Below, one piece after another: positions 34,870 through 42,715 of a stretch of 64,000 nt of DNA. The stretch lies in NCBI RefSeq assembly GCF_017084525.1, contig NZ_CP070950.1:3968001-4032000 (forward strand), in the 5' to 3' direction. The notes under the pieces are model-generated. The model did no database searches. It worked only from the letters and a program-made list of their open reading frames with translations, and was not told where the DNA came from. Source of the stretch: Conexibacter sp. SYSU D00693 (GTDB taxonomy: Bacteria; Actinomycetota; Thermoleophilia; Solirubrobacterales; Solirubrobacteraceae). The first letter of the stretch is position 1. Every line of letters starts with the position of its first letter. A program made the position numbers and the translations under genes.

Positions 34870-35082
34870 CTAGTCCAGGCGCACGAGGACGTCGCCCTCG
34901 TTGACCGCCTGGCCCTCCTCGCAGAGGATCTCCTTGACGGTGCCCTCGTCCTCGGCCTCGACCGGCATCTCCATCTTCATGGACTCGAGGATGACGACCG
35001 TGTCGCCCTCGGAGATCGTGTCGCCGACCTCGCACTCGATCTTCCACACGGTGCCCGTGATGTGGGCCTCGACGTCCGGCAT
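34870..35082 (-). CDS. Free-standing biotin/lipoyl carrier protein (BCCP-like)
   Basis: This 70-residue protein is a bare biotinyl domain: GTVWKIECEVGD, the biotinylation site ILESMKMEMPV (Lys about residue 36), and a GQAVNEGDVLVRL end. ATG 35082 follows a strong AGGAGGAG site. It would carry CO2 for an acyl-CoA carboxylase; the carboxyltransferase subunit at 56674-58248 is a candidate partner. Its supply of biotin could come from the bio genes in this window. Confidence 0.93.
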   Translation of the reverse strand: MPDVEAHITGTVWKIECEVGDTISEGDTVVILESMKMEMPVEAEDEGTVKEILCEEGQAVNEGDVLVRLD

Positions 35083-35139
35083 GGGCGCTCCTCCTGAGGG
35101 GCAGCTCGTGAGCAGGGGCCTGGCACCCTAGTCCTCCAC

Positions 35140-35823
35140 ATGGACGTCGTGGTGCTCGTGACCGCCTTCGAGGAGGGACCGCGTCTGCCCGCCACCCTCG
35201 AGGCGCTGCGCGGGGCGTTCCCGGGCGCCCACGTGGTGGTCGCCGACGACGCGTCGACCGACAGCACGCCCGACGCGGCGCGGGCCGGCGGCGCCGAGCT
35301 CGTGCGCGCCGAGCGCAACCTCGGCAAGGGCGGGATCGCCACGCTGGCCGCCCAGCGCCTCCTGCCGCTCGTGCGCGTCGAGGACCCGCCGGTGGTCCTG
35401 CTGTGCGACGGCGACCTCGGCGCCAGCGCCGTCGAGCTCGTCCCGCTCGTGGACGCCGTGCGCCGCGGCGACGCGGACCTCGCCGTGGCGGTCTTCGCGC
35501 GGAAGGTCGGCGGCGGGTTCGGCGTCGCCGTCGGCGCCGCCCACGACGCGATCCTCGAGGCCACGGGCCTGGACCTGCGTGCGCCCATCTCCGGCCAGCG
35601 GGCGCTGCGCGGCGACGCCCTCGAGCGCCTGCTGCCCTTCGCGCCGCGCTTCGGCATGGAGGTCGGGATGACGATCGACGCCCACCGCGCCGGCCTGCGC
35701 ATCGCCGAGGTGGAGCTCGACCTCGCCCACCGGGCGACCGGCCGGACGCTGCGGGGCTTCTGGCACCGCCTGCGCCAGCTGCGCGACATCCGCGCGGCCG
35801 CCCGCGCGCGCGAGGGCTGCTAG
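35140..35823 (+). CDS. Glycosyltransferase family 2 protein
   Basis: This 227-residue GT-A protein starts VVVLVTAFEEGPRLPATLEAL and has the nucleotide-sugar motifs VVADDASTDSTPD, ERNLGKGGIATLAAQRL and VVLLCDGDLGAS (the DxD-like DGD). The later GQRALRGDALERLLPF and FGMEVGMTIDAHRAGL fit polyprenyl-phosphate or glucosyl-3-phosphoglycerate-type transferases. A TAGTCC box at 35129 lies 5 bp before the ATG, suggesting a leaderless start. No membrane helices are present. Confidence 0.88.
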   Translation: MDVVVLVTAFEEGPRLPATLEALRGAFPGAHVVVADDASTDSTPDAARAGGAELVRAERNLGKGGIATLAAQRLLPLVRVEDPPVVLLCDGDLGASAVELVPLVDAVRRGDADLAVAVFARKVGGGFGVAVGAAHDAILEATGLDLRAPISGQRALRGDALERLLPFAPRFGMEVGMTIDAHRAGLRIAEVELDLAHRATGRTLRGFWHRLRQLRDIRAAARAREGC

Positions 35824-36062
35824 GGGCTGTCCGACCGACCTCGACCGTCGGGCGGTCGGGACGGGGAGAACTTCCGACCGGCGGGCGATCCCGCGGGCCG
35901 CGGCCGTGGCGCAGACTGTCGCCACGTGATCAGCAGCGGAACAGCACACCAGGCCTCCTCCGTCTCCTCCTGCGACGAACGGCCTGCTGCTCCGTCTGGT
36001 CATCCCGCCGGAACGGCCTGACCCACTGGGCCGGCGGGGGAGAGGAGAGGCGCTGGGGCCGA

Positions 36063-36106
36063 GGGGCTCCGCCGCGGGACGGGACAGCCCGCGGCGGAGT
36101 GGCCCC
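36063..36106 (+). promoter_or_regulatory. Long GC hairpin upstream of glpK
   Basis: Arms CTCCGCCGCGGG (36067-36078) and CCCGCGGCGGAG (36088-36099) are perfect 12-bp complements around a 9-base loop. GGGG (36063-36066) can pair with CCCC (36103-36106) past a 3-base bulge. An outer pairing of GAGAGGAG (36041-36048) with CTCCTCTC (36113-36120) extends the structure. It ends 35-47 bp before the glpK -10 box and start, so it could be a terminator for read-through or a DNA cruciform. Confidence 0.5.
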
Positions 36107-36140
36107 GGCGGCCTCCTCTCACACGCGCGCGCGGCGTGCG

Positions 36141-36146
36141 TAGGCT
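36141..36146 (+). promoter_or_regulatory. -10 box TAGGCT, leaderless-type
   Basis: TAGGCT ends 6 bp before the glpK ATG, and no ribosome-binding site is present. Confidence 0.5.
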
Positions 36147-36152
36147 GCGCCG

Positions 36153-37622
36153 ATGCTCCTGGCGCTCGACGAGGGCACGACCGGCGTCACGGCGCTGGTC
36201 TTCGACACCGAGGGCGAGCTGGTGGGCCGCGGCTACCGCGAGTTCACCCAGCACTTCCCGCGGCCCGGCTGGGTCGAGCACGACGCGAACGAGGTCTGGG
36301 AGACCACGCACGCCGTGGCCGGCGAGGCGCTCGAGGACGCGGGCGTCGTGGAGGGGGAGCTGCTGGCCGTCGGCATCACCAACCAGCGCGAGACGGTCTG
36401 CGCCTGGGACCCGTCGACGGGCGAGCCCCTCCATCGGGCGCTGGTCTGGCAGGACCGCCGCACGGCGGACCGCTGCGCGCAGCTGCGCACGGCCGGGCAC
36501 GAGTCGATGGTGCGCACCCGCACCGGCCTCGTCCTCGACCCGTACTTCTCCGGCACGAAGGTCGAGTGGCTGCTGCGCAACGTCGACGGCCTCGAGCAGC
36601 GCGCCCGGGAGGGCCGCGCGGTCTTCGGGACGATGGACTCGTGGCTGGTCTTCAAGCTCTGCGGCGAGCATGTGACCGACACGACCAACGCGTCGCGGAC
36701 CCTGCTCTTCGACATCGGCCGCTGCGTGTGGGACGAGGAGCTGTGCGACCTGCTCGGGGTGCCGGTCCGGGCGCTGCCCGAGGTGCGGCCCTCCATCGGC
36801 GAGTTCGGCCGCACGAGGCCCGAGGCGCTGCACGGCCACGCCGTCCCGGTCTCCGGGATCGCGGGCGACCAGCAGGCCGCGCTCTACGGCCAGGCCTGCC
36901 TGGACCCCGGCCAGGGCAAGAACACCTACGGCACGGGCTCCTTCGTCCTGCTCAACAGCGGCGTGCACCCGCCGACCGCGCCGCCCGGCCTGCTGACGAC
37001 CGTCGCCTGGGGCATCGGCCAGCGCACGCAGTACGCCCTGGAGGCGTCGATCTTCGTCACCGGGGCGGCGGTGCAGTGGCTGCGCGACGGCCTCGGGATC
37101 ATCGAGCAGGCCTCCGACACCGAGCCGCTCGCCGCGTCGCTCGCGTCCAACGACGGCGTGTACTTCGTCCCGGCGCTCACCGGGCTGGGCTCGCCGCACT
37201 GGGACCCGCACGCGCGCGGGACGATCGTCGGGCTCACCCGCGGCGCGGGCAGGGCGCATCTGGCTCGCGCGACGCTCGAGGCCATCGCCTACCAGACGCT
37301 CGACGCGGTCCGCGCGATGGAGGCGGCCAGCGGGCAGCCGCTCGTCGAGCTGCGCGCCGACGGCGGCGCGTCGGTCAACCGCTGGCTCATGCAGTTCCAG
37401 GCCGACGTGCTCGGCGTGCCGGTCGTCGTGCCCGAGGTGAGCGAGACGACGGCGCTCGGCGCGGCCTTCCTCGCGGGGGTCGGCTGCGGGGCGTGGACGC
37501 AGGACCAGGTGAGCCGCGTCTGGCGGGAGAAGAGCCGCTACGAGCCGGTCATGGGCGACGACGAGCGCGAGGTCCTGGTCGCCGGCTGGCGTGACGCGCT
37601 GACACGCGCGAAGGCCGGGTAG
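36153..37622 (+). CDS. glpK: Glycerol kinase
   Basis: This 489-residue FGGY kinase makes glycerol 3-phosphate. It shows ALDEGTTGVTALVFD at the N-terminus, QHFPRPGWVEHDANEVW, GITNQRETVCAWD, VWQDRRTADRC, SGTKVEWLLRNV, and the ATP-site segments GIAGDQQAALYGQ, GKNTYGTGSFVLLN and LRADGGASVNRWLMQFQADV. It is followed by a lysophospholipid acyltransferase gene, so glycerol may be routed to lipid here. glpD lies at 47214-48731 on the other strand. Confidence 0.95.
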   Translation: MLLALDEGTTGVTALVFDTEGELVGRGYREFTQHFPRPGWVEHDANEVWETTHAVAGEALEDAGVVEGELLAVGITNQRETVCAWDPSTGEPLHRALVWQDRRTADRCAQLRTAGHESMVRTRTGLVLDPYFSGTKVEWLLRNVDGLEQRAREGRAVFGTMDSWLVFKLCGEHVTDTTNASRTLLFDIGRCVWDEELCDLLGVPVRALPEVRPSIGEFGRTRPEALHGHAVPVSGIAGDQQAALYGQACLDPGQGKNTYGTGSFVLLNSGVHPPTAPPGLLTTVAWGIGQRTQYALEASIFVTGAAVQWLRDGLGIIEQASDTEPLAASLASNDGVYFVPALTGLGSPHWDPHARGTIVGLTRGAGRAHLARATLEAIAYQTLDAVRAMEAASGQPLVELRADGGASVNRWLMQFQADVLGVPVVVPEVSETTALGAAFLAGVGCGAWTQDQVSRVWREKSRYEPVMGDDEREVLVAGWRDALTRAKAG

Positions 37623-37625
37623 GAT
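37620..37625 (+). promoter_or_regulatory. -10 box TAGGAT overlapping the glpK stop
   Basis: TAGGAT begins with the glpK TAG stop codon and ends 9 bp before the ATG of the acyltransferase gene, giving it a possible own promoter. Confidence 0.4.
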
Positions 37626-37634
37626 CGCCTCCGC

Positions 37635-38414
37635 ATGGCGGAGGAGCTGGCACCGATGAAGGCGCAGGTCTACAAGGACCCGCGGCCCAAGGAGTACTTC
37701 GACCGGTTCCACGAGCGCTCGCGCACGCGCGAGCCCGACCCGATGTACGAGCTCGTCCACATGACGACGTTCGCGTACGCCACGACGGTCTTCCGCGCCC
37801 GCTGCATCGGCTCGGACAACGTGCCGTTGTCGGGCCCGGTGATCCTCGCGCCCAACCACTTCTCGTTCATGGACCACTTCTTCGCCGGGGCGTTCATCCG
37901 GCGCAAGGTGCGCTTCATGGCCAAGTCGCAGATGTTCAAGCCGCCGCTGCAGTTCGTCTACACGCACGGCGGCGTCTTCCCGGTGCGCCGCGGCCACCGC
38001 GACGAGGACGCGTTCCTCACCGCCGAGACGATCCTCGAGCGCGACGGCCTGATCTGCATGTACTGCGAGGGCGGGCGCTCGCGCTCGGGCAAGCTCGCCG
38101 AGCAGGCCAAGCCGGGCATCGGACGCCTGGCGCTGCGCACCGGCGCGACGGTCGTCCCGGTCGCGATCCACGGCTCCTCGAAGGTGCGCAACTGGAAGCG
38201 CCTCGAGTTCCCGAAGGTCACCGTCCAGTACGGCGAGCCCTTCCGCTACGAGCGCCTCGAGGACCCGACGCGCGAGCAGTCCCAGCTCGTGGCCAACGAG
38301 GTCTTCAGCGAGATCCGCGGCCTCTACGCCCAGCTCGACGCGCTCGGGCGCGCGGGCGTGCGCTCGCGCGTGCGCGCGGAGCGCCGGGCCAAGCGGCGCG
38401 CCGCGACGGCCTAG
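37635..38414 (+). CDS. plsC: PlsC-type 1-acyl-glycerol-3-phosphate acyltransferase
   Basis: This 259-residue protein has the acyltransferase motif I as PNHFSFMDHFF (NHx4D, about residue 74), motif III as YCEGGRSRSGKL and motif IV as VVPVAIHGSSKVRNW. It would transfer an acyl chain in phospholipid or triacylglycerol synthesis at the membrane. The C-terminus is very basic. Its stop shares CTAG with the convergent GNAT gene. Its place next to glpK fits lipid synthesis from glycerol. Confidence 0.92.
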   Translation: MAEELAPMKAQVYKDPRPKEYFDRFHERSRTREPDPMYELVHMTTFAYATTVFRARCIGSDNVPLSGPVILAPNHFSFMDHFFAGAFIRRKVRFMAKSQMFKPPLQFVYTHGGVFPVRRGHRDEDAFLTAETILERDGLICMYCEGGRSRSGKLAEQAKPGIGRLALRTGATVVPVAIHGSSKVRNWKRLEFPKVTVQYGEPFRYERLEDPTREQSQLVANEVFSEIRGLYAQLDALGRAGVRSRVRAERRAKRRAATA

Positions 38415-38893
38415 TCCAGGTCCTCGGCCACGAGGCCGAACAGGAGGCCGTCGTGCCACTGGCCGTCGCGCCACCAGGCGCGCCGGCGGACGCCGTCCAG
38501 GCGGAAGCCCGCGGCGAGGAACGTGCGGCGGGCCGCCTCGTTGGAGCCGTAGCTCTCGGCCTGGAGGCGGTGCAGCGGGCCGTCGCGCAGCAGCGCGTCG
38601 GCGAGGGCGCGCAGGGCAGCGACGGCGATGCCGCGGCGGGCGAGCGACGGGTCGACCATGACGGTGCGCACGTCGGCCAGCCGGCTGTGCTCGCTGACGA
38701 GGACGACGCGCAGGGCGCCCGCGAGGCGGCCGTCCACCTCGATCACGCGCACCTCTCCGGCGTCGAGCGCCGTGGCGAGGCCGTCGGCGCTGCGCGGCGC
38801 GAGGTGCGGCTCGACGGCGGCGTGGCGGGCCAGCGCCTCGAGCGCCGGGAGGTCCCCGGCGCCCGCGGCGCGCAGCGTGACCGGCGGGGTCAG
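38411..38893 (-). CDS. GNAT acetyltransferase with CTG start
   Basis: This 160-residue protein has the GNAT fold: PPVTLRAAGAGDLPALEAL, DVRTVMVDPSLARRGIAVAA (acetyl-CoA pyrophosphate loop, R/QxxGxG/A-like) and LQAESYGSNEAARRTFLAAG. No ATG, GTG or TTG occurs before the first conserved strand, in frame, for a long way upstream. CTG 38893 gives the natural N-terminus MTPPVTLRAA and overlaps the TGA stop of the RTX gene as CTGA. The substrate is unknown. Confidence 0.82.
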   Translation of the reverse strand: MTPPVTLRAAGAGDLPALEALARHAAVEPHLAPRSADGLATALDAGEVRVIEVDGRLAGALRVVLVSEHSRLADVRTVMVDPSLARRGIAVAALRALADALLRDGPLHRLQAESYGSNEAARRTFLAAGFRLDGVRRRAWWRDGQWHDGLLFGLVAEDLD

Positions 38894-41190
38894 CGCCGGA
38901 CGTCCTCGCAGTCGGCGGCCACGACGTCCTGCACGTCGGCGAAGACGACGTCGTTGCCGGGCCCGCAGGCGATGCGGTCGGTGCCGCCGGCCACGGCCTG
39001 GATGCGGTCGTCGCCCTCGCCGCCGTCGACCACGTCGTCGTCGAGGTTGCCGTTGAGCGTGTCGTTGCCCGGCCCGCCGTTGAGCGTGTCCCGGCCGCGG
39101 TCGCCCGTCAGGTCGTCGTCGCCCTCGTTGCCCAGGACGACGTCGTCGTCGTGGCGGCCGTGGAGCTCGTCGTTGCCGGCGCCGCCGTGGAGCTCGTCGT
39201 TGCCGTTCTCGCCGTCGACGTAGTCGTCGCCGCCGTTGCCGAAGAGCACGTCGTTGCCGTCGGAGCCGAACAGCGAGTCGATGGCCTCGGTGCCCACGAG
39301 CGTGTCGTTGCCGGCGGTGCCGAAGACGTTGTTCGAGGTCGGCGGGGCGTCGGTCGAGGGCTCGGCCGGGACGGGCACGACCTTCTCGCAGCTCTTGAGG
39401 CTGTCGCGCGTCGGGGCGTCCTGCTCCACGTAGGCGGTGTCGCGGCCGGTGCCGCAGTCGACGGTGTCGGCGTCGCCGTCGGCCACGCGGACCTCGTCGT
39501 TGCCGCTGCCGGCGTTGACGCGGTCGGCACCGGGCCCGGCGACGATCGTGTCGGCGCCGTCGGAGCCGCTGACCTCGTCGTCGCCGGAGCCGGCGTCGAC
39601 GGTGTCGTTGCCGGCGGAGCCGTAGATGCGGTCGCGCCCGGCGTCGCCCCGGACGTTGTCGTCGCCGTCGCGGCCGTAGAGGCGGTCGCCCGCGGTGCCG
39701 CCGTCGATCGTGTCGTTGCCGGGGCCGCCGTCGACCATCTCGGAGCCGGGGCCGCCGAGGAGCGTGTCGTCGCCCTCGCCGCCGTCGATCTCGGCGTCGC
39801 TGCCGCGGTTGCCGTCGATGAAGTCGGCGCCCGGGCCACCGTCGAGGAGCTTGTCGTTGCCCAGGCCGGCCTCGACGATGCGGTCGTCGCCCAGGCCGCC
39901 GAGGATCGTGTCGTCCCCGTCGCCGCCGTCGAGGGCGTCGTTGCCGTCGCCGCCGTCGAGCTTGTCGTTGCCGGTGCCGCCGTTGGCGCCGTCGTCGCCG
40001 GCGCCGCCGGCGATCTGGTCGTCGCCGGCCTCGGTGCTGGCGAAGTCGTTCCCGTCGCCGCCGTCGGCGACGTCGTTGCCCGAGCTGGCGAAGAGGCGGT
40101 CGTTGCCGGCGCCGCCGCGCAGGACGTCGTTGTCGCGGCCGCCGCTGAGCAGGTCGTCGCCGCCGAGGCCCTCGAGGAGGTCGGCCAGGCGCGTGCCGCG
40201 CAGCTCGTCGTTGCCCTCGGTGCCGCGCTGGAGGGCGAGGCCGCCCTGGACGACCGCGGCGACGGGCCGGGCGCCGCGCTTCACGCTGCGGGCGCTGAGG
40301 CGCTTGAAGGAGAGCCCGGAGAGGACCGAGAGGCTGCCGGCGCCCTCGTCGGCGACGTAGATCCGGGTGCCGTCGCCGGAGACGGCCGGGTGGCCGGGCC
40401 CGCGCCCGGCGGCGACGCGGGCGACCGTGCGGCCCGTGGCGAGGTCGACGACGGCGGTCACGCGCGAGCGGCTCGACGCGGCGCCGATGACCGCGCGGCG
40501 CCCGTCGCCGGTGAGCGCGATGCCGCCGCCGGGACCCTGGCGCAGGCGGGCGATGCCGCGCAGCCGGCCGCTGGCGGTGTCGAGGCTCACCAGGCGCGCG
40601 CCCTTGCTCTTGGTGATGGACGGCAGGTAGGCGACCTGGCCGCTGGCGCCGAACGTGATGCTGCTGGCGCCGGCGAGCTGGCGGCGCTTGACGCTGGCGG
40701 TGGCGACGTCGACGACGCCGACGCGCTTGCCGTCGAGGACCGCGACGGCCTTGCGCCCGTCGGCGGAGACCGCGAGCGCCCGCGGCGTGCTCGACCCGAG
40801 GCGGATCGAGCGCAGGAGCTGGAGGCTGGCGGCGTCGATGACGTCGAGCGCGCCCCGCCGGGTGGCGAGGAGGCGGCTGCCGTCGGCGGTGATGGCCAGC
40901 GCGGTCAGCGTCCCGGGCCGGTCGGCGCGCCCGGCGACGCGCCGGCCGTCGAGGTCGACGGCGACGACCGAGCGGCCCGCGGCGACGAACCCCCGTCGCC
41001 CGTCGGGCGTGACCGCCACGGCGCGCGTCCGCCCGCCCACCGGCACCCGGGCCTCGACCTTGCCGGTCGAGACGCCGACGAGCGTGGCGTTGCCGTCGCC
41101 GGCGGCGACGAGGACGACCCGCGCCTCGGCGGCGGCCGGGAGCACCGCGGTGGCGGCGAGCGAGCACAGGAGGGCAGAGCGCAGGCGCAT
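38890..41190 (-). CDS. Exported beta-propeller / RTX calcium-binding repeat protein
   Basis: This 766-residue protein has a signal peptide (LRSALLCSLAATAVLPAAAEA), then a YVTN-type beta-propeller to about residue 330 (repeated units such as AVTPDGRRGFVAAG, ALAVSADGRKAVAV, PAVSGDGTRIYVAD). About 40 RTX-like nonapeptides (GGxGxDxLx variants, for example GGAGNDRLF, GGDGNDALD) follow to the C-terminus, broken near residue 575 by a Pro/Ser/Thr linker (VPVPAEPSTDAPP). RTX repeats bind Ca2+ and fold after secretion. No type I secretion genes are nearby and there is a Sec signal, so export is probably Sec-dependent. Four Cys residues lie near the repeat breaks. Confidence 0.9.
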   Translation of the reverse strand: MRLRSALLCSLAATAVLPAAAEARVVLVAAGDGNATLVGVSTGKVEARVPVGGRTRAVAVTPDGRRGFVAAGRSVVAVDLDGRRVAGRADRPGTLTALAITADGSRLLATRRGALDVIDAASLQLLRSIRLGSSTPRALAVSADGRKAVAVLDGKRVGVVDVATASVKRRQLAGASSITFGASGQVAYLPSITKSKGARLVSLDTASGRLRGIARLRQGPGGGIALTGDGRRAVIGAASSRSRVTAVVDLATGRTVARVAAGRGPGHPAVSGDGTRIYVADEGAGSLSVLSGLSFKRLSARSVKRGARPVAAVVQGGLALQRGTEGNDELRGTRLADLLEGLGGDDLLSGGRDNDVLRGGAGNDRLFASSGNDVADGGDGNDFASTEAGDDQIAGGAGDDGANGGTGNDKLDGGDGNDALDGGDGDDTILGGLGDDRIVEAGLGNDKLLDGGPGADFIDGNRGSDAEIDGGEGDDTLLGGPGSEMVDGGPGNDTIDGGTAGDRLYGRDGDDNVRGDAGRDRIYGSAGNDTVDAGSGDDEVSGSDGADTIVAGPGADRVNAGSGNDEVRVADGDADTVDCGTGRDTAYVEQDAPTRDSLKSCEKVVPVPAEPSTDAPPTSNNVFGTAGNDTLVGTEAIDSLFGSDGNDVLFGNGGDDYVDGENGNDELHGGAGNDELHGRHDDDVVLGNEGDDDLTGDRGRDTLNGGPGNDTLNGNLDDDVVDGGEGDDRIQAVAGGTDRIACGPGNDVVFADVQDVVAADCEDVRR

Positions 41191-41252
41191 CACGTCCACA
41201 ACACCACCACGACGCCGGAGGTTGCGCCTCGGGGTGCTCCCTGATCCCGGCA

Positions 41253-41314
41253 GGTGGAAGGTGCCAGGCACCTTCCACGACACGGGCGGTGGAACGTGCC
41301 AGGTACGTCCCATG
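41253..41314. repeat. Two tandem copies of 27-bp palindrome (family 1)
   Basis: Copy one (41253-41279) has arms GGTGGAAGGTGCC and GGCACCTTCCACG around A, with only the last base unpaired. Copy two (41288-41314) has an intact left arm GGTGGAACGTGCC and a decayed right arm GGTACGTCCCATG. The period is 35 bp. The array lies between divergent RTX and SDR-like genes, just upstream of the TACGGT box. Confidence 0.88.
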
Positions 41315-41319
41315 CTCGG

Positions 41320-41325
41320 TACGGT
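41320..41325 (+). promoter_or_regulatory. -10 box TACGGT, leaderless-type
   Basis: TACGGT ends 6 bp before GTG 41332. The palindromic repeat covers the -35 region. Confidence 0.5.
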
Positions 41326-41331
41326 GGCGCG

Positions 41332-41880
41332 GTGCTGCGGCCGGGGGTCCTGGAGGGCGTGCGCGTGGTCGTCGCGGGCGGCGGCGCGGGCGTGCGGTCG
41401 CGGTGCGCGGACCTGGGTGCGCAGGCGGTGGCGCTGGAGGCCGACCTGCTCGACGAGGCGGCGGTCGCGGCGGCGATCGGCGGGCTCGGGCGCATCGACG
41501 TCCTCGTCTGCGCCGGCGGCGACCTGTTCGCGGCCGCGGGCGGCGGCCTGGCCGGGCTGCGCCACGCCGTGGACGCGTCGTGGAACGCCGTGCGCGCCGT
41601 GGTGAACGCCGGGTGGACCGGGGACGAGCCGGGTGGGAAGGTCGTGCTCGTCGCGCCGGCGCACGGCGAGCACGCGAGCGCCGTCGGCGCCGCGCTCGAG
41701 AACACCGCGCGGACGACCTCGGTCGAGTGGGCGCGCTTCGGCATCCGCGTGAGCGCCGTGCGGCCGGGGCCCCACGCCACGCCGGACCAGGTGGACGAGC
41801 TCGTCGCGGTCCTCGCGTCGCCCGCCGGCGACTACGTCTCGGGGACGGCGATCTCGCCGGGGACGCTGTCCCTCGCCTGA
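41332..41880 (+). CDS. Degenerate short-chain dehydrogenase-like protein
   Basis: This 182-residue protein aligns with SDRs: VRVVVAGGGAGVRSRCADLG in place of TGxxxGIG, IDVLVCAGGD for the NAG motif, and SVEWARFGIRVSAVRPG. The catalytic Ser-Tyr-Lys is gone: where YxxxK should be it reads HASAVGAALEN. It is 60-70 residues shorter than typical SDRs. It may be a non-catalytic relative or a decaying gene; reading frame and codon use are intact. Its 3' end overlaps the convergent hydrolase gene by 49 bp. Confidence 0.75.
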   Translation: MLRPGVLEGVRVVVAGGGAGVRSRCADLGAQAVALEADLLDEAAVAAAIGGLGRIDVLVCAGGDLFAAAGGGLAGLRHAVDASWNAVRAVVNAGWTGDEPGGKVVLVAPAHGEHASAVGAALENTARTTSVEWARFGIRVSAVRPGPHATPDQVDELVAVLASPAGDYVSGTAISPGTLSLA

Positions 41881-42704
41881 GCCAGGTGCGCGCGCACGCC
41901 GCGCACGAAGGCGTCGCTGACCATCACGCCGTAGTGGTTCTCGGCCACCTCGAGGACCTGGAGCTGCGCGGCCGCCGCCTGCAGCCCGTCGCGCTCGATC
42001 TCCGGCACGAGCAGGCCGCCCCCGAGCGGGACGGTGCAGCGCACGAGCAGTGACGGCATGGTGAGCGCGGGCCACCGCGCGCGGTGGTCGTCGTGGGCGG
42101 CCTCGAGGTCCTCGAGCGCCGCGGCCTTGCTCGTCCGCGCGCGCCAGCGGCCGTCGTCGCCCTGCGCGAGCTCGTAGGCGAAGTAGGTCTCCCACAGCGC
42201 GTGCCACGGCGTCACCGCGCCGACGGCGCGGATCGCCTCGACGTACTGCGCCGGGTCGTCGACCACCGCGTCGAGGCGGTCCAGCCCCGCCCGGACCGCG
42301 ACCACGGCGTCCTCCTCCATGGCACCCGCGGCGTCGACGAGGACGGCGCCCGTGAGGCGCTGGCGGGCGGCGTGGGCGACCTCCAGCGTGATCAGCGCGC
42401 CCATCGACCAGCCGACGAGCGCGAAGCGCTGGTGGCCGAGGGCGTCGGCCGCGGCCAGGACGTCGGCGGCGTGCGACGGCAGGCCGTAGGTGCCGGGACC
42501 GGTGTCGGGCGAGGCGCCGCGGCCGCGCAGGTCCAGCGCGACGACCTGGTGGCCGTCCTCGACGAGCGCCGGCGCGAGGAGGTCGAACGCGTGGTGGTTG
42601 GCCGACAGCCCGTGGACGGCGAGCACCAGCGGCGCCGATGGGTCGCCGTGACGCACGGCGTGCAGGCGGCCGGCGGGCAGATGGAGGTCGAGCTCCTCGG
42701 GCAT
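41832..42704 (-). CDS. Alpha/beta-fold hydrolase
   Basis: This 290-residue protein has the alpha/beta hydrolase set: LAVHGLSANHHAFDLLAP, VVALDLRGRGAS, the nucleophile elbow VGWSMGAL (Ser100), and a late His in VAENHYGVMV (about residue 264). It could be an esterase, lactonase or similar enzyme. No signal peptide is present. It lies 11 bp downstream of the ACT-domain gene in a minus-strand operon. Confidence 0.88.
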   Translation of the reverse strand: MPEELDLHLPAGRLHAVRHGDPSAPLVLAVHGLSANHHAFDLLAPALVEDGHQVVALDLRGRGASPDTGPGTYGLPSHAADVLAAADALGHQRFALVGWSMGALITLEVAHAARQRLTGAVLVDAAGAMEEDAVVAVRAGLDRLDAVVDDPAQYVEAIRAVGAVTPWHALWETYFAYELAQGDDGRWRARTSKAAALEDLEAAHDDHRARWPALTMPSLLVRCTVPLGGGLLVPEIERDGLQAAAAQLQVLEVAENHYGVMVSDAFVRGVRAHLAQARDSVPGEIAVPET

Positions 42705-42715
42705 CGCGGCCGACC

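Larger units (their letters stand above)
35824..36152. other. 329-bp intergenic region upstream of glpK
   Basis: No gene is seen. A loose stem CCGACCG...CGGTCGG (35831-35859) after the GT2 gene could terminate transcription. The middle holds two copies of GAACGGCCTG about 36 bp apart. The right part holds a strong hairpin (36063-36106) and the glpK -10 box. Confidence 0.6.

Noticed and set aside
35110-35130. GGGGCCTGGCACCCT before the GT2 gene as another family 1 repeat
   Set aside because: Only about 10 core bases match and no arms are present.
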